A stretch of 64,000 nucleotides of DNA, from positions 62,001-126,000 of the forward strand of contig NZ_JAERSF010000004.1 of the NCBI RefSeq assembly GCF_016735615.1. Direction: 5' to 3'. The notes beneath the pieces are model-generated. The model was not told where the DNA came from, ran no database searches, and saw only the letters and a program-made list of their open reading frames with translations. This DNA comes from Flavobacterium tagetis (GTDB lineage: Bacteria > Bacteroidota > Bacteroidia > Flavobacteriales > Flavobacteriaceae). This document shows positions 46,297-55,554 of this stretch, in pieces (within the stretch, counting starts at the first letter, position 1; each line of letters opens with the position of its first letter). A program made the translations under genes and the position numbers.

Positions 46297-47586
46297 ATGA
46301 AGTTAGAAAAAAATATTAAAATTGCAGTTATTGGTTTAGGCTATGTCGGATTGCCATTAGCTAGACTGTTTGCAACAAAATATTCTGTCATTGGTTTTGA
46401 TATAAATGAATCGAGAGTTAGTTCTCTGAAATCAGGAACAGATACTACTTTAGAAGTAGAGGATGATGTTTTGCAAAGCGTTTTAGTAGAGAAAACCTCT
46501 GAAAAAGAAGGATTATATTGTACTGCCTCTATAAAGGATATTGTTGAATGTAATTATTATATTGTCACAGTTCCTACACCAGTAGACAAAAATAATAGAC
46601 CAGATTTAACGCCTCTTTATAAATCTAGTGAAACCGTTGGTAAAGTTTTAAAAAGAGGGGATGTAGTTATTTACGAATCTACAGTTTATCCAGGAGTAAC
46701 AGAAGAACAATGTGTGCCAGTTTTAGAGCAGGTTTCAGGATTGAAATTTAATGAAGATTTTTTCGCAGGATATTCGCCAGAAAGGATTAATCCAGGCGAT
46801 AAAGAGCATACAGTTGAAAAAATTTTAAAAGTAACATCGGGTTCAACACCAGAAATAGGTTTAAAAGTTGATGCTTTATACAAGTCTGTAATTACTGCCG
46901 GAACCCATTTAGCTCCCACAATAAAAGTAGCAGAAGCAGCGAAAGTTATTGAGAACTCTCAGCGAGACATTAATATTGCTTTTGTTAACGAATTAGCTAA
47001 GATATTCAACTTAATGAATATCGATACTCAAGAAGTATTAGCTGCAGCTTCAACAAAATGGAATTTTTTGCCTTTTAAACCAGGTCTTGTAGGTGGACAT
47101 TGTATTGGTGTAGATCCCTACTACTTGGCACAAAGAGCACAAGAGTTCGGTTATCACCCTGAAATAATTTTGGCAGGAAGACGATTGAATGATAGCATGG
47201 GCGAATACGTAGCGTCACAAATAGTGAAGTTAATGATTAAAAAAGGCATTTCTGTTAATGGTGCTGAATTGCTAATGCTTGGAATTACTTTCAAAGAGAA
47301 CTGCCCAGATGTTAGAAATACAAAAATTGTGGATGTTGTTAACGGCTTAAAGGAATATGGAATTTTAGTAACTATATTTGATCCCCTTGCCAATGCACAT
47401 GATGTAATAAAAGAATATAATTTAGTAACATTAAACTCTATTCCAAACAATAAATTTGATGCAATAGTTCTTGGAGTTTCACATACTGAATTTTTAGAAC
47501 TGGATTTTGCTAAATTGCAAAAATCAAATAGTTTATTGTATGATGTAAAAGGAGTTTTGGGTACTATAGCAGATAATAGATTATAG
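46297..47586 (+). CDS. wbpO: UDP-N-acetylhexosamine 6-dehydrogenase, WbpO/TviB type
   Basis: A 429-residue nucleotide-sugar dehydrogenase. The NAD fold opens KIAVIGLGYVGLPLARLFATKY. YIVTVPTPVD, YESTVYPGVTEE and FAGYSPERINPGDKEHTVEKI are typical of the UDP-HexNAc class. VGGHCIGVDPYYLAQRA holds the catalytic Cys269. The GITFKENCPDVRNTKIVDVV block closes the enzyme. It oxidises UDP-GalNAc or UDP-GlcNAc to the uronic acid, working with the WbpP/TviC-like epimerase at 43082. It is the first gene of the long operon, right after the structured leader. A short terminator-like hairpin overlaps its stop. Confidence 0.9.
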   Translation: MKLEKNIKIAVIGLGYVGLPLARLFATKYSVIGFDINESRVSSLKSGTDTTLEVEDDVLQSVLVEKTSEKEGLYCTASIKDIVECNYYIVTVPTPVDKNNRPDLTPLYKSSETVGKVLKRGDVVIYESTVYPGVTEEQCVPVLEQVSGLKFNEDFFAGYSPERINPGDKEHTVEKILKVTSGSTPEIGLKVDALYKSVITAGTHLAPTIKVAEAAKVIENSQRDINIAFVNELAKIFNLMNIDTQEVLAAASTKWNFLPFKPGLVGGHCIGVDPYYLAQRAQEFGYHPEIILAGRRLNDSMGEYVASQIVKLMIKKGISVNGAELLMLGITFKENCPDVRNTKIVDVVNGLKEYGILVTIFDPLANAHDVIKEYNLVTLNSIPNNKFDAIVLGVSHTEFLELDFAKLQKSNSLLYDVKGVLGTIADNRL

Positions 47587-47606
47587 GGTCATAAACCCTT
47601 TTTTAT
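47585..47606 (+). terminator. weak terminator-like hairpin between the first two genes of the long operon
   Basis: AGGGT (47585-47589) and ACCCT (47595-47599) pair over 5 bp around CATAA, followed by T6 and more Ts. The stem is short, so it may only pause polymerase; an antitermination factor would pass it easily. Confidence 0.4.
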
Positions 47607-47618
47607 TTTTTAGAGGAA

Positions 47619-48626
47619 ATGGAAACAAAAGAATCAATAGTACATGTAGTTTTGACAGGTGGAGTAGGAAGTAGATTATGGCCACTTTCTCGTAAAAGTC
47701 AACCTAAACAATATTTAGAGATATTTGAAGGGAAATCTTTATTCGAAATGACTATAGAACGAAACAGTCATTTAGCTGATAAAGTGATGGTTGTAGGGAA
47801 TGTAGATAATCATCATTTAAGTGGAAAAGTGATGGATAAAACTAAAACTTCTTACACAAATATTGTTGAAGCAACACCTCGAAATACAGCAGCGGCAATT
47901 GCCTTTGCTGCTTTTGCTTCAAAGTCAGAAGATATACTAATAATTACGCCTTCCGATCATATAATTGATAAAATAGAAGATTATAATAATGCAATTCAAG
48001 AAGCAATCTCTAAAGCAAAAGATGGTTTTATTGTAACTTTTGGAATTATTCCAACTAAACCAGAGACTGGTTATGGTTATATTGAATCTAAGGGTGACAA
48101 AGTCTTGTCATTTAGAGAAAAACCAAACGAAACTACAGCTAAAGAGTTTATTGCAAGAGGAAACTTTTTATGGAATAGTGGTATGTTTTGCTTTAAAGCT
48201 GGTGTTTTATTGGATGAATTAAAGCAATTTCAGCCAGATGTTTATGAAAAATCTAAAGCAGTTTGGGAAGCTTCTGAAAGAGGATTTTTAGATTTAGAAT
48301 TATCAATGCAAATTCCATCAATTAGTATTGATTACGCTGTGATGGAAAGGAGTAAAAAAATAAAAGTAGTTCCTGCATCTTTTTCTTGGTCTGATCTCGG
48401 TTCTTTTGAATCAGTATACGAATATTTAGTTTCAAAAGGACATCCTGTAGATTCTAACGGTAATATGGTAATAGGCTGCGATAGTCATACAACTTTTTTA
48501 GGTTTAAGAAATACTATTTTTGTACATACAGATAATGCTAATTTGATTTTGCAAAAAGAAAATTCGCAGGATGTAAAAGATATATATAACGAACTGGAAA
48601 AGCAAAATTCGGATTTATTAAATTAA
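47619..48626 (+). CDS. manC: mannose-1-phosphate guanylyltransferase
   Basis: A 335-residue sugar-nucleotide transferase that makes GDP-mannose. The pyrophosphorylase signature GGVGSRLWPLSRKSQPKQYLEIF is close to the N-terminus. EATPRNTAAAIAFAAFAS, ITPSDHIIDK, FGIIPTKPETGYGYIE and VLSFREKPNE are characteristic, followed by FLWNSGMFCFKAGVLLDEL and DYAVMERSKKIKVVPASFSWSDLGSFES. It lacks the C-terminal phosphomannose isomerase domain of AlgA-type fusions. It follows the dehydrogenase by 32 bases. No GDP-mannose dehydratase or phosphomannomutase is seen in the window. Confidence 0.93.
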   Translation: METKESIVHVVLTGGVGSRLWPLSRKSQPKQYLEIFEGKSLFEMTIERNSHLADKVMVVGNVDNHHLSGKVMDKTKTSYTNIVEATPRNTAAAIAFAAFASKSEDILIITPSDHIIDKIEDYNNAIQEAISKAKDGFIVTFGIIPTKPETGYGYIESKGDKVLSFREKPNETTAKEFIARGNFLWNSGMFCFKAGVLLDELKQFQPDVYEKSKAVWEASERGFLDLELSMQIPSISIDYAVMERSKKIKVVPASFSWSDLGSFESVYEYLVSKGHPVDSNGNMVIGCDSHTTFLGLRNTIFVHTDNANLILQKENSQDVKDIYNELEKQNSDLLN

Positions 48627-48642
48627 TAGAAAGTATTCAAGA

Positions 48643-49689
48643 ATGAAAAAAATTCTAATAACTGGCGGTGCTGGTTTTATTGGTTCTCATGTGGTAAGAC
48701 GTTTCGTAAACAAGTATCCGCAATATCAGATTTTTAATTTAGATGCTTTAACATATGCAGGAAATCTGGAAAACATAAAAGATATTGAAAATAATTCAAA
48801 TTATACCTTTGTAAAAGGAGATATAGTAGATGAAAGTTTTATAAATGATCTTTTTAAACTTCACGATTTTGATGGAGTTTTACATTTAGCGGCAGAATCA
48901 CATGTTGATCGCTCAATTGAAGATCCATTAGCATTTGTAAAAACAAATGTTATTGGAACAATGAATTTGTTAAATGCAGCTAAAAATCAATGGAAAGATA
49001 ATTTTGCGGGTAAAAGATTTTATCATATAAGTACTGACGAGGTTTATGGCTCATTAGGAGCAACAGGATTATTTACAGAGGAAACTCCTTATGATCCAAA
49101 TTCACCATATTCAGCTTCAAAAGCAAGTTCTGATCATTTTGTTAGAGCTTATGGAGAAACTTATGGACTTCCATATGTTTTAACTAACTGTTCAAACAAT
49201 TACGGATCATATCATTTTCCTGAAAAGCTTATTCCTCTTTTTATTAATAATATTATAAACAATAAGTCATTACCTGTTTATGGAGATGGAAATTACACGC
49301 GTGATTGGCTTTTTGTGGAAGATCATGCAATAGCAATAGATTTAGTTTTTCATGAAGGAAAGAATCATGAGACGTATAATATTGGCGGATTTAATGAATG
49401 GAAAAATATAGATCTGGTTAAGTTACTATGTAAAATAATGGATGGAAAATTAGGACGAGAACAAGGTACTTCTGAAAAACTAATTACCTATGTAAAAGAT
49501 AGACCAGGTCATGATTTACGTTATGCTATAGATGCTTCAAAAATTAATAGAGAACTAGGTTGGAAACCTTCAGTTACTTTTGAAGAAGGGTTAGAAAGAA
49601 CTATCAATTGGTACCTGAATAACCAAGAATGGCTTCAAAATGTTACTTCAGGAGCTTATAAGGATTACTATCAAAAACAATACTCATAA
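48643..49689 (+). CDS. rmlB: dTDP-glucose 4,6-dehydratase
   Basis: A 348-residue extended SDR. GGAGFIGSHVVRRFVNKYP opens the NAD site. The long RmlB signature includes HLAAESHVDRSIEDPLAFVKTNVIGT, HISTDEVYGSLG, and YSASKASSDHFVRAYGETYGLP with the catalytic Tyr/Lys. TNCSNNYGSYHFPEKLIPLFINN and YTRDWLFVEDHAIAI follow. It makes the 4-keto-6-deoxy intermediate for rhamnose or other 6-deoxy sugars. rmlA, rmlC and rmlD are not seen here, so the final sugar is open. It lies 16 bases after manC. Confidence 0.93.
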   Translation: MKKILITGGAGFIGSHVVRRFVNKYPQYQIFNLDALTYAGNLENIKDIENNSNYTFVKGDIVDESFINDLFKLHDFDGVLHLAAESHVDRSIEDPLAFVKTNVIGTMNLLNAAKNQWKDNFAGKRFYHISTDEVYGSLGATGLFTEETPYDPNSPYSASKASSDHFVRAYGETYGLPYVLTNCSNNYGSYHFPEKLIPLFINNIINNKSLPVYGDGNYTRDWLFVEDHAIAIDLVFHEGKNHETYNIGGFNEWKNIDLVKLLCKIMDGKLGREQGTSEKLITYVKDRPGHDLRYAIDASKINRELGWKPSVTFEEGLERTINWYLNNQEWLQNVTSGAYKDYYQKQYS

Positions 49690-49739
49690 AAGAAGATATT
49701 AAAATAATAAAAATTCTTTTAAATAATTTTCTCATAAAC

Positions 49740-52244
49740 ATGAAAAAAATAATATACGTTCTTGCCCTATTTTTTACTTTATTAATTTCTTTCAATGCAA
49801 ACGCCCAGGATATTATAAAATCTAAAGACCTTAGTACTGTAAAAGTAGATTATTTATCAGATGATGAAATTGCAAAAATTGTTTCTCAATTAAAAAGTAA
49901 CAAAGCAACAATTAATGATGTTGAATCTATGGCTTTATCAAAAGGCATGAGCCAAGTGGAATTTGATAAGTTAAGAGCTCGTGTTATTGAATACGAAAGA
50001 AAGAATACTTCAGATAAGGATAAAGATAAAAGTAAAAAGGATCAAGATAAATTAAAAAAGACAGATAAGGAATCGGAGTTTGGAAGAAAGCAAGAAAAAA
50101 TAAAAAATGAAAAAATAAAAGATTCTTTAAATGCTTTAATTTTTGGTTCAGAACTATTTGATAATCCTACATTAAATTTTGAACCAGATTTAAACTTAGC
50201 CACTCCTATGAACTACGTTTTAGGTCCTGGTGATGAATTGCAGATAAGTATATATGGTGTCCAAGAATATAATGCCAATATACCAGTAAGCGTTGAAGGG
50301 AAAGTAAGTATTGATTATGTGGGACAAATATCCGTTTCAGGAATGTCTATTGAAGCAGCAACGCAGAAAATAAAAGCAGCTATTGCTAGAGTGTATAGCA
50401 CTGTTCGCTCTGGACAATCTCAGGTGAGTATCAGTTTAGGAAAGATACGTACTATAAAAGTAACAATCGTTGGGGGTAAACAACCTGGTAATTATTCAAT
50501 ATCTTCTTTGGCAACTGTTTATAATGCGTTGCACTTAGCAGGTGGACCTGGAAAGAATGGCAGTTATAGAAATATTGAATTGATACGAAATAACAAGGTT
50601 TACAAGAATATTGATATTTATCGATTTTTAATTAAAGGAGATCAATCTGATAATGTCAGTTTAAAAGAAAATGATGTAATTAGAATCCCAGCATATACTC
50701 AAAGAGTTACTGTTGAAGGTGAAGTAAAAAGACCAGGAATTTTTGAAATGAGAAAAGGGGAGAAATTTTCTGATTTATTGAATTTTGCATCTGGGTTTAA
50801 TGAATTTGCTTATACTGCTTCGGTTAATGTTCTTCAAAAAACAGGAAAAGAGTTTAAAGTTCACGATGTAAACGAAAGTGAATACAGTTCTTATGAGCCT
50901 CAATCGGGAGATGTTTTTAAGGTTACAAAAATTTTGAACCGATTTGAAAATCGTATTAAGATTGAAGGCGCCGTTTTTAGACCAGATTATTATTCTTTTA
51001 CTGAGGGAATGAGAATTTCAGATCTTATTATTAGAGCAGAAGGATTAAAAGAAGACGCTTATAGCAAACGAGCGAGAGTTATTCGTTTAAAAACAGATCT
51101 AACAACAGAAATTGTTAATGTAGATTTAGGTGCTGCCTTATCAGGTGATTTAAATGCAGATATTGAATTAAAAAGAGAAGATATAGTAACTGTATATTCT
51201 ATTTTAGAATTTAGAGAGGAGTATAAAGTTACTATAGATGGTGAGGTAAAAAATCCAGGAGAATATGAATATTTCGAGAATCTTACTTTAAATGATTTAG
51301 TGGTTCAAGTAGGAGGCTTAACAGGCTCTGCTTCAAAAAGAGTTGAAATTGCAAGGATGATTAAATCTGATGCTATTGATGATGCTGATCCTAAACGTAT
51401 AGAATTAGTTGAACTAGAGATAACAGCAGATAATAATGAGCAAGTAAAGAATTTTGTCTTAAAACCTTTTGACGTTATTAATATTCGTAGAATGGCAGTT
51501 TATGAAAAACCTGAAATGGTTAAAGTAAGTGGAGCTGTTACATATCCAGGGAAATATGTTCTAGCAAATAAGAAAGAGAGAGTTTACAATGTAGTAATGA
51601 GAGCGGGTGGATTGACATCTATTGCAAATTTAGATGGTATGAAGATAAAAAGACCGATCAAAGAAGAACAAATAGAACAATTAGAAAGTATAAATCTTAA
51701 TTTGGAGAAAAAAGAAACATTAGAGAAAAAAGAAGGAGCTTTAGAAGAATCAAATCTTAAAACTAAAGATACTCTCAAATCTAAATTATCAAAAAAATTA
51801 AGAGACGAACTAAAGTACACAACAATTCCTGTTAATTGGGAGAAAATTGTAAAGGATAAGAATCACTATTCTAATGTTACATTGTTTCCTGGTGATGAAA
51901 TAGAAGTTGCTGTCTATAATGAAGGCGTAAAAGTGACAGGAAATGTGTTATTGACTTCAGAAATACCTTATAGAAACGGAAAAGGATTTAAATATTACAT
52001 TAATTCTGTTGGTGGAGTTGACAGTAAAGGATGGAAAAGAAAAGCTTATATAATTTATCCAAATGGGAAAGCTGCGGTAACTAGTTCATTTTTATTTTTT
52101 AGATCTTATCCTAAAGTTGAACCAGATTCGCAAATAGTTGTACCTGAAAAACCTGAAAAGAAGAAGATGACTGCAGGAGAATGGGTTGGGATTGGAAGTG
52201 TTTTGGCTAGTCTAGCCTTATTAATTGTTACGGCTTTTAAATAA
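49740..52244 (+). CDS. long SLBB-domain polysaccharide export protein
   Basis: An 834-residue periplasmic/outer-membrane export protein. The signal peptide is KKIIYVLALFFTLLISFNANAQ. A charged, Lys/Glu-rich and coiled part (about 85-130, SDKDKDKSKKDQDK) follows. The Poly_export core begins YVLGPGDELQISIYG (about 158-172). Several SLBB repeats are spread to the C-terminus (around 250, 320, 410, 500, 600 and 730; for instance RVTVEGEVKRPGIFEMRKGE and YKVTIDGEVKNPGEYEY). A final hydrophobic helix reads WVGIGSVLASLALLIVTAF. It is three times larger than the Wza at 39817 and pairs with the kinase-less Wzz directly downstream. Confidence 0.9.
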   Translation: MKKIIYVLALFFTLLISFNANAQDIIKSKDLSTVKVDYLSDDEIAKIVSQLKSNKATINDVESMALSKGMSQVEFDKLRARVIEYERKNTSDKDKDKSKKDQDKLKKTDKESEFGRKQEKIKNEKIKDSLNALIFGSELFDNPTLNFEPDLNLATPMNYVLGPGDELQISIYGVQEYNANIPVSVEGKVSIDYVGQISVSGMSIEAATQKIKAAIARVYSTVRSGQSQVSISLGKIRTIKVTIVGGKQPGNYSISSLATVYNALHLAGGPGKNGSYRNIELIRNNKVYKNIDIYRFLIKGDQSDNVSLKENDVIRIPAYTQRVTVEGEVKRPGIFEMRKGEKFSDLLNFASGFNEFAYTASVNVLQKTGKEFKVHDVNESEYSSYEPQSGDVFKVTKILNRFENRIKIEGAVFRPDYYSFTEGMRISDLIIRAEGLKEDAYSKRARVIRLKTDLTTEIVNVDLGAALSGDLNADIELKREDIVTVYSILEFREEYKVTIDGEVKNPGEYEYFENLTLNDLVVQVGGLTGSASKRVEIARMIKSDAIDDADPKRIELVELEITADNNEQVKNFVLKPFDVINIRRMAVYEKPEMVKVSGAVTYPGKYVLANKKERVYNVVMRAGGLTSIANLDGMKIKRPIKEEQIEQLESINLNLEKKETLEKKEGALEESNLKTKDTLKSKLSKKLRDELKYTTIPVNWEKIVKDKNHYSNVTLFPGDEIEVAVYNEGVKVTGNVLLTSEIPYRNGKGFKYYINSVGGVDSKGWKRKAYIIYPNGKAAVTSSFLFFRSYPKVEPDSQIVVPEKPEKKKMTAGEWVGIGSVLASLALLIVTAFK

Positions 52245-52253
52245 ATTAATTTA

Positions 52254-53327
52254 ATGGATAAAACAGTTGCTGAAAACGATGAAATATCGTTAAAAGAATT
52301 AATACAAGAAATAAAACAATGGTATCAGTACTTACTGTCTAAATGGAAGATTATTACATTAGCTGGGGTTGTGGGAGTTGTTTTAGGATTGACTTACTCG
52401 TTCATCAAGAAACCTGTCTATACGGCTACTTTGTCATTTGCTTTAGAGGATGATAAATCTGGAGGTAGCGGTATTGGAGGGGCATTAGGACTTGCTAGCT
52501 CTTTTGGTTTAGATTTAGGTGGGGGTGGAGGAGGAATATTTACTGGGTCTAATTTAACAGAGTTGTTTAAATCGAGAGCGATGGTTGAGAAAACTCTTTT
52601 GTCGCCAATAACTTTAAATGGAAAAGTAATTTCATTGGCTGAAATGTATATCCAAAATAATAATTGGCGTAAAAAATGGAATGAAAGCCCCAAACTAATG
52701 AATATTAAGTTTTTGCCAAATGACGATCGCACAAAATTTAATCGTGTTCAGGACAGTATAATGGGCGTGATGTATAAAAATTTATCAGAAGGTGGATTAT
52801 CTGTTGCTCAAAAAGATAAAAAAGTATCAATCATTAGTATTGATGTTATATCAAAAAATGAACTTTTTGCAAAGTATTTTTGTGAAGCTCTAGCTAGGGA
52901 GGTTGGTAAATTTTATGTCGAAACAAAAAGCAAAAAAGCAAGAATGAACATGGCTATTTTAGAGCGGCAAGTAGATTCAATTCGACAAGAATTGAATGGT
53001 GCTATTACTGGAGTAGCGGTAGCAAATGATAACACTTTTAATTTAAATCCAGCACTTAATATACGTCGCGCACCGTCAGCAAGAAGGCAAGTTGATGTGC
53101 AGGCCAATACGGCTATATTAACAGAGCTGGTAAAACAATCAGAATTAGCTAAGGTTACTTTACGTAAAGAAACACCTTTAATTCAAGTTATTGATAGGCC
53201 AATTTTGCCACTAGCTAAAGAGAAATTTGGTAAAGCTAAAGGGGTTTTAATAGGTGGGTTTTTGGCAGGATTTTTAATGATCTTGTATTTAATTTTAAAA
53301 AGAATTTTTGTCGTTATTGCAAAATAG
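52254..53327 (+). CDS. wzz: Wzz-type chain-length/copolymerase protein without kinase domain
   Basis: A 357-residue inner-membrane protein. A cytosolic N-terminus precedes TM1 (WKIITLAGVVGVVLGLTYSFI, about 36-56). The periplasmic domain contains a marked Gly-rich stretch (SGGSGIGGALGLASSFGLDLGGGGGG, about 73-100) typical of Bacteroidota Wzz proteins. A coiled region around MAILERQVDSIRQEL follows, then the Pro-rich motif before TM2 (VIDRPILPLAKEKFGKAKGVLIGGFLAGFLMILYLIL). No Walker motif is present, unlike the Wzc at 40624. It lies 9 bases after the SLBB protein and 18 before pseB. Confidence 0.87.
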   Translation: MDKTVAENDEISLKELIQEIKQWYQYLLSKWKIITLAGVVGVVLGLTYSFIKKPVYTATLSFALEDDKSGGSGIGGALGLASSFGLDLGGGGGGIFTGSNLTELFKSRAMVEKTLLSPITLNGKVISLAEMYIQNNNWRKKWNESPKLMNIKFLPNDDRTKFNRVQDSIMGVMYKNLSEGGLSVAQKDKKVSIISIDVISKNELFAKYFCEALAREVGKFYVETKSKKARMNMAILERQVDSIRQELNGAITGVAVANDNTFNLNPALNIRRAPSARRQVDVQANTAILTELVKQSELAKVTLRKETPLIQVIDRPILPLAKEKFGKAKGVLIGGFLAGFLMILYLILKRIFVVIAK

Positions 53328-53345
53328 AATTTAATAATATATCAT

Positions 53346-54356
53346 ATGACTTTTGAGAACAAAACAATATTAATTACTGGAGGTACCGGTTCTTTAGGTA
53401 AAGCACTGACTTCACATATTTTTTCTGAATACCCAAATATAAAAAAACTTGTAATTCTATCTAGAGATGAGCAAAAGCAATTTCAAATGGCTCAAGAATA
53501 TCCAGAAAAAGATTACCCTCAAATTAGATTTTTTTTAGGAGATGTTCGTGATCAGGAAAGGCTAATAAGAGCATTTCAAGGAGTTGATATTGTGATTCAT
53601 GCCGCAGCAATGAAACACGTTCATTTAGCTGAGTATAATCCGGATGAGTGTATTAAAACTAATATTGGAGGAGCTCAAAACGTTATTCATGCGGCTCTCG
53701 AAACTGGAGTTCAGGATGTTGTAGCTTTATCTACAGATAAAGCTTGTGCACCTATCAATTTGTATGGAGCAACAAAGTTAACTTCTGATAAATTATTTGT
53801 TGCTGCAAATAATATAAAAGGAAAAAATCCAATAAAATTTTCTGTTGTTAGGTATGGAAATGTTATGGGATCAAATGGTTCTGTAATTCCTTTTTTTATG
53901 AAGAAAAAAGAGCAAGGTATACTGCCTATAACAGATGTGGCTATGACAAGATTTAATATTTCACTTCAAGGAGGTGTTGATATGGTTATGCATGCGATTA
54001 AAAATGCTTGGGGTGGCGAGATATTTATACCAAAAATTCCATCATATAAAATTACTGATGTTGCAGAAGCTATTGCTCCTGAATGTGAATTAAATATTAT
54101 AGGTATTAGGCCAGGAGAAAAAATTCATGAAGAAATGATAACTTCTTCTGATTCTTATCACACATTTGATCTAGGTAAATATTTTACAATTCTTCCCTCT
54201 ATCCCTAATTTTGATTTGTCAAAATTTATTTCAAACTTTAATGCTGTTAAAGTGCCAGAAGGATTCAACTATAATTCAGGTACTAATACAGAATGGGAAA
54301 CTGTTGATACTTTAAGAAAACTTATTAAAGAGCATGTAGATGGGACATTTAACTAA
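53346..54356 (+). CDS. pseB: UDP-N-acetylglucosamine 4,6-dehydratase (inverting), PseB
   Basis: A 336-residue SDR dehydratase that opens pseudaminic acid synthesis. KTILITGGTGSLGKALTSHIF is the NAD motif. SRDEQKQFQMAQEYPEK, GDVRDQERLIRAFQGVDIVIHAAAMKHVHLAEYNPDECIKTNIGGAQNVIHAAL and LSTDKACAPINLYGATKLTSDKLFVAANN are strongly characteristic of PseB/FlaA1, with the catalytic Thr/Asp/Lys set and YGATK. The C5-inverting class is indicated by this overall pattern. It lies 18 bases after wzz and overlaps pseC by 17 bases. Confidence 0.95.
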   Translation: MTFENKTILITGGTGSLGKALTSHIFSEYPNIKKLVILSRDEQKQFQMAQEYPEKDYPQIRFFLGDVRDQERLIRAFQGVDIVIHAAAMKHVHLAEYNPDECIKTNIGGAQNVIHAALETGVQDVVALSTDKACAPINLYGATKLTSDKLFVAANNIKGKNPIKFSVVRYGNVMGSNGSVIPFFMKKKEQGILPITDVAMTRFNISLQGGVDMVMHAIKNAWGGEIFIPKIPSYKITDVAEAIAPECELNIIGIRPGEKIHEEMITSSDSYHTFDLGKYFTILPSIPNFDLSKFISNFNAVKVPEGFNYNSGTNTEWETVDTLRKLIKEHVDGTFN

Positions 54357-55554
54357 AATAGATAAACCAATAGCATATGGTAGGCAAAATATAACTCAAG
54401 AAGATATAAATTGTGTTATAGAAGCTTTACAATCTGACTACTTAACACAAGGGCCAAAAATTGCTGAATTTGAAAAGAATTTCGCAGAATATATTGGGGC
54501 TAAATATGCTGTAGCAGTATCTAATGGAACAGCTGCGCTGCATTTGTGTGCTTTAGCTTTAAATGTTGCAGAAGGAGATAAGGTTATTACTACTCCAATT
54601 ACTTTTGCAGCGTCAGCAAATTGCATACGTTATTGTGGAGGTGATATAGTATTTTCGGATATAGATCCTCTAAGTTATCTTCTAGATATAAATAAAGTAA
54701 GAAATTTGCTTGAATCTTCACCAAGAGGAACTTATAAAGGTATTATACCTGTAGATTTTGCTGGAAGGGCTGTTGATCTTGAAGCTTTCAGAAAGCTTGC
54801 TGATGAATATGATCTTTGGATTATTGAAGATGCATGCCATGCACCTGGTGGATTTTTTCAAGATTCTTTAGGCAAATCACAAAAATGTGGCAATAGTAAA
54901 TTTGCTGATTTAGCAATTTTTTCTTTTCATCCCGTTAAACATATAGCTTGTGGGGAAGGTGGTATGATAACAACTGATGATGAAAAATTGTATAAAAAAC
55001 TCTTAGCATTGCGAACGCATGGTATCGTTAAGAATGAAAGCGAATATACAAATAGCATTGAGTTTGCTGCTGGTACTGATATAGCCCAAAACTATCCCGC
55101 TTGGTATATGGAAATGCAAACTCTTGGTTTTAATTATAGATTAACTGACTTTCAAGCGGCACTTGGTATATCTCAACTTGGAAGAGCTGATGAAGGAGTT
55201 GAAAAAAGAAAAAATATTGCTGAGATTTACAATACTGAATTTTCCGGTAAGAATTATATAAAAGGACAATCGGGATTGGTAGAAGGACATGCTTATCATT
55301 TGTATGTAATTGAAGTTGAAGATAGATTAGGGTTATACAATTATTTGAGAGAAAATAAAATCTTTGCGCAGATACATTATATTCCTTGTCATTTGATGCC
55401 TTATTATAAGCAGTATGGTTGGAAAGAAGGAGATATGCCAATAGCTGAAAGCTATTATAAAAACTGTATAAGTCTTCCTATGTATCCTACATTATCAAGT
55501 GTAGAACAGAATTATGTAATAGAATGTATTAATTCTTATTATGGAAGCAAATAA
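54340..55554 (+). CDS. pseC: UDP-4-amino-4,6-dideoxy-N-acetyl-beta-L-altrosamine transaminase, PseC
   Basis: A 404-residue DegT/AryC1-family PLP enzyme. IAYGRQNITQEDINCVIEALQSDYLTQGPKI opens it, with the substrate region EYIGAKYAVAVSNGTAALHL. The PLP Lys is K200 in FSFHPVKHIACGEGG. The Asp of IIEDACHAPGG contacts the cofactor. The C-terminal part keeps GFNYRLTDFQAALGISQL and HIHYIPCHLMPYY-like (here QIHYIPCHLMPYY) motifs. It transfers an amino group to the 4-keto product of PseB. It overlaps pseB by 17 bases and the methyltransferase by 14, a coupled arrangement. Confidence 0.94.
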   Translation: MGHLTKIDKPIAYGRQNITQEDINCVIEALQSDYLTQGPKIAEFEKNFAEYIGAKYAVAVSNGTAALHLCALALNVAEGDKVITTPITFAASANCIRYCGGDIVFSDIDPLSYLLDINKVRNLLESSPRGTYKGIIPVDFAGRAVDLEAFRKLADEYDLWIIEDACHAPGGFFQDSLGKSQKCGNSKFADLAIFSFHPVKHIACGEGGMITTDDEKLYKKLLALRTHGIVKNESEYTNSIEFAAGTDIAQNYPAWYMEMQTLGFNYRLTDFQAALGISQLGRADEGVEKRKNIAEIYNTEFSGKNYIKGQSGLVEGHAYHLYVIEVEDRLGLYNYLRENKIFAQIHYIPCHLMPYYKQYGWKEGDMPIAESYYKNCISLPMYPTLSSVEQNYVIECINSYYGSK

